From Bacteroidota bacterium (GTDB lineage: Bacteria > Bacteroidota > Bacteroidia > SXHM01), in contig CANKAM010000010.1 of the NCBI GenBank assembly GCA_947479755.1, forward strand, positions 28,209 to 92,208: 64,000 bases of DNA, given 5' to 3'. The notes under the pieces were generated by a model, which worked only from the letters and a program-made list of their open reading frames with translations, was not told the origin of the DNA and ran no database searches. The position numbers and the translations under genes were made by a program. Shown one piece after another: positions 62,595-64,000 of this stretch. The stretch's first letter is position 1; each line of letters starts with the position of its first letter.

Positions 62595-63722
62595 ATGCAG
62601 GTTCGTATAGGATTTTTAATGCCTCGTTCAACAGACTATCCTGCAATGGGCTTTGATATGCTGGACGGACTTCGCGCGCATCTTGAACTTTTAGGAATAG
62701 ATGATTTGAAATTATTTACTGAAAATATAGGCTTTGGTGAGGATCACGCATTAACCTATGCCCGTGCAGAAAAACTTCTTTTGCAGGAAGATGTTCAGGT
62801 GCTGATAGCTTACAGCTCGATTCAAAATGCAGAGCCTTTGTTTGCAATGGCTAAATCATCGGGACGACTTTTTGTTTTTCTTGATGCAGGAATGCAGTTG
62901 TCAACAGAAGATAAAGTGCAGGGAGCATGGTTTATTTCACTGCAAGGTATGCAGGCTTGCAATAAACTTGGAAAGATTGCAGGTGCCGGAGGAAGAAAAG
63001 CCCTTATGGCAACTTCTTTCTTTGATGCCGGGTACAGCGGTTTGTTATATTCGAGTCGCGGGTTAGAGGAGGCTGGAGGTAGTATGTGTGCTCATTTTGT
63101 ATCGAAACATAAAATCAGTGAGTTTTCAATTGAAGAGTATTTGCAATTATTAGAATCTTCAGGTGCTGAAGCAGTGGTAGCAAATTTCAGTATTTACCTC
63201 AGTGAATTATTTTTGAAATCATTGAAAGAAGCAGGAGGCAGATCTGTATCACTTCCTGTTTATTGTTCACCTTTTATGGGAGAAGAGGAGTTGTTGTCTA
63301 AATGCGAATTCCCCGGTGGCGAATTGCAAGTAATAGTTCCCTGGTCGCAGCGTATTGAAAATGAAGCTCAGCAACTCTTTGTGAAAACAATTAAAGACAA
63401 GAAAGATAAAACAGCTAATCTTTTTCATTTATTGGGTTGGGAAGCTGCACAGGTAATAGTGCAGGCAATAAATAAAGGCCAGAATTCTTTAACTGATTTT
63501 TCATTTGAAAGTCCAAGAGGTAAAGTTGCTTTTCATCCAAAAACAAAGACAACATATGCTCCTTTATATAAAGGAAAAATTACTTCGGACAATACAGGAA
63601 AATGTCAAATGCAGATAGATGGAGTAATAGTAGTTGAAGCACAGGAGCACGAAGCAGTTTACAGCGAAAAACAAGAAGGTATATATTCAGGCTGGAAGAA
63701 TAATTATTTCTGCGCATCATGA
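62595..63722 (+). CDS. Type I periplasmic-binding-fold protein without signal peptide
   Basis: 375 residues. The fold of amino-acid ABC-transporter binding proteins is recognisable: MQVRIGFLMPRSTDYPAMGF with a DGLRAHLELLG helix, then GKIAGAGGRKALMATSFFDA, and a C-terminal block TANLFHLLGWEAAQVIVQAI. The protein starts directly with the first beta strand, so it has no Sec or lipoprotein signal and should stay in the cytoplasm, unusual for this family. No transporter permease or ATPase is nearby. It may bind the small molecule made or used by this cluster. It overlaps the formyltransferase start by 4 bp. Confidence 0.8.
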   Translation: MQVRIGFLMPRSTDYPAMGFDMLDGLRAHLELLGIDDLKLFTENIGFGEDHALTYARAEKLLLQEDVQVLIAYSSIQNAEPLFAMAKSSGRLFVFLDAGMQLSTEDKVQGAWFISLQGMQACNKLGKIAGAGGRKALMATSFFDAGYSGLLYSSRGLEEAGGSMCAHFVSKHKISEFSIEEYLQLLESSGAEAVVANFSIYLSELFLKSLKEAGGRSVSLPVYCSPFMGEEELLSKCEFPGGELQVIVPWSQRIENEAQQLFVKTIKDKKDKTANLFHLLGWEAAQVIVQAINKGQNSLTDFSFESPRGKVAFHPKTKTTYAPLYKGKITSDNTGKCQMQIDGVIVVEAQEHEAVYSEKQEGIYSGWKNNYFCAS

Positions 63723-64000
63723 TGAAAGTAGCAGTTTTATGTAACGATCGTTTAGGCGTTCCCGCACTCAGACACCTGCTGGAAAACAAACTTGTTGTTG
63801 CAATCGGCACTTCTGATAGAGAGAGTGAAACAACTGTTTTATTAAAGCAGATTGCCGTAATGAATTCAGTCCCGTTTCAGATTTTTAATAAACAAAATCT
63901 GGAAGTAGATCTGAAAACATGGCTCGCTGCTCATAACCCGGATATAGTTTTAGTAAAAACATTTCCATGGAGAATTTCTGTTTCATTATTGAAAGTTCCA
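63719..64000 (+). CDS. Formyltransferase family protein, 5' part only
   Basis: The first 94 residues are in the window. The N-terminal Rossmann strand KVAVLCNDRLGVPALRHLL, the segment PFQIFNKQNL, and HNPDIVLVKTFPWRI match the start of methionyl-tRNA formyltransferase-like enzymes that use 10-formyl-tetrahydrofolate. The catalytic Asn-His-Asp part lies outside. ATGA overlap with the binding-fold gene shows tight coupling. It could formylate an amino sugar or amino acid; the context does not favour the housekeeping fmt gene. Confidence 0.75.
   Translation, partial: MMKVAVLCNDRLGVPALRHLLENKLVVAIGTSDRESETTVLLKQIAVMNSVPFQIFNKQNLEVDLKTWLAAHNPDIVLVKTFPWRISVSLLKVP

Overview
The window is chromosomal DNA from a member of the Bacteroidota. 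The support is type IX secretion (a C-terminal sorting domain and a PorP/SprF protein), promoters of the TAnnTTTG type, fused cbb3 oxidase subunits CcoN-CcoO, a bacillithiol gene (bshC), the alternative sugar-nucleotidyltransferase form of GlmU, the ribosomal DUF4295 protein, and bifunctional HisB and HisIE. The genus cannot be named from sequence alone.

Layout. 1-5.9 kb: two tandem giant secreted PKD-repeat proteins. 6.1-12.7 kb: housekeeping block (rpmG, DUF4295, a GxxExxY gene flanked by inverted CACAAAG repeats, ftsY, a TPR membrane protein, rimO, bshC). 12.7-21.6 kb: porP/sprF, tRNA-Leu(CAG), glmU-like gene, lon, a broken 3-methyladenine DNA glycosylase gene, recQ, a J-domain protein and a small secreted protein. 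21.7-29.3 kb: a large membrane-anchored beta-propeller protein, then a sulfur amino-acid operon (cysH-osmC-metZ-metX-hom) preceded by a short leader ORF ending in seven cysteine codons. 29.3-36.4 kb: complete histidine operon hisGDCBHAF(IE) with a His-rich leader peptide and an attenuator-like terminator.

36.4-50.7 kb is a respiratory block: a universal stress protein, an ArsR-type regulator, a PAS histidine kinase, a receiver-CRP/FNR fusion, and the copper-ATPase and cbb3 oxidase genes (ccoI; ccoS, ccoNO, ccoQ, ccoP, ccoG, ccoH, and a TauE/SafE-like protein). Four promoters here carry the same TGA-N6-TCA operator at exactly the same distance from the -7 element. The likely reading is a FixL/FixJ/FixK-like oxygen circuit in which FixJ-like and FixK-like parts are fused in one protein.

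50.8-64 kb looks like an accessory island. It starts at the orphan 3' half of a tRNA-Leu(TAA), a typical integration scar, followed by gene debris (P450 and methyltransferase remnants). Then come three 2-oxoglutarate-oxygenase-type genes of different families, a sulfotransferase, two TMTC-like membrane glycosyltransferase/TPR proteins, a small HEAGH protein, and a run of three phage-tail-collar (MdpB-like) proteins, a periplasmic-binding-fold protein without signal peptide and a formyltransferase cut by the window edge. This set resembles no system I can name and is the best candidate for something undescribed.
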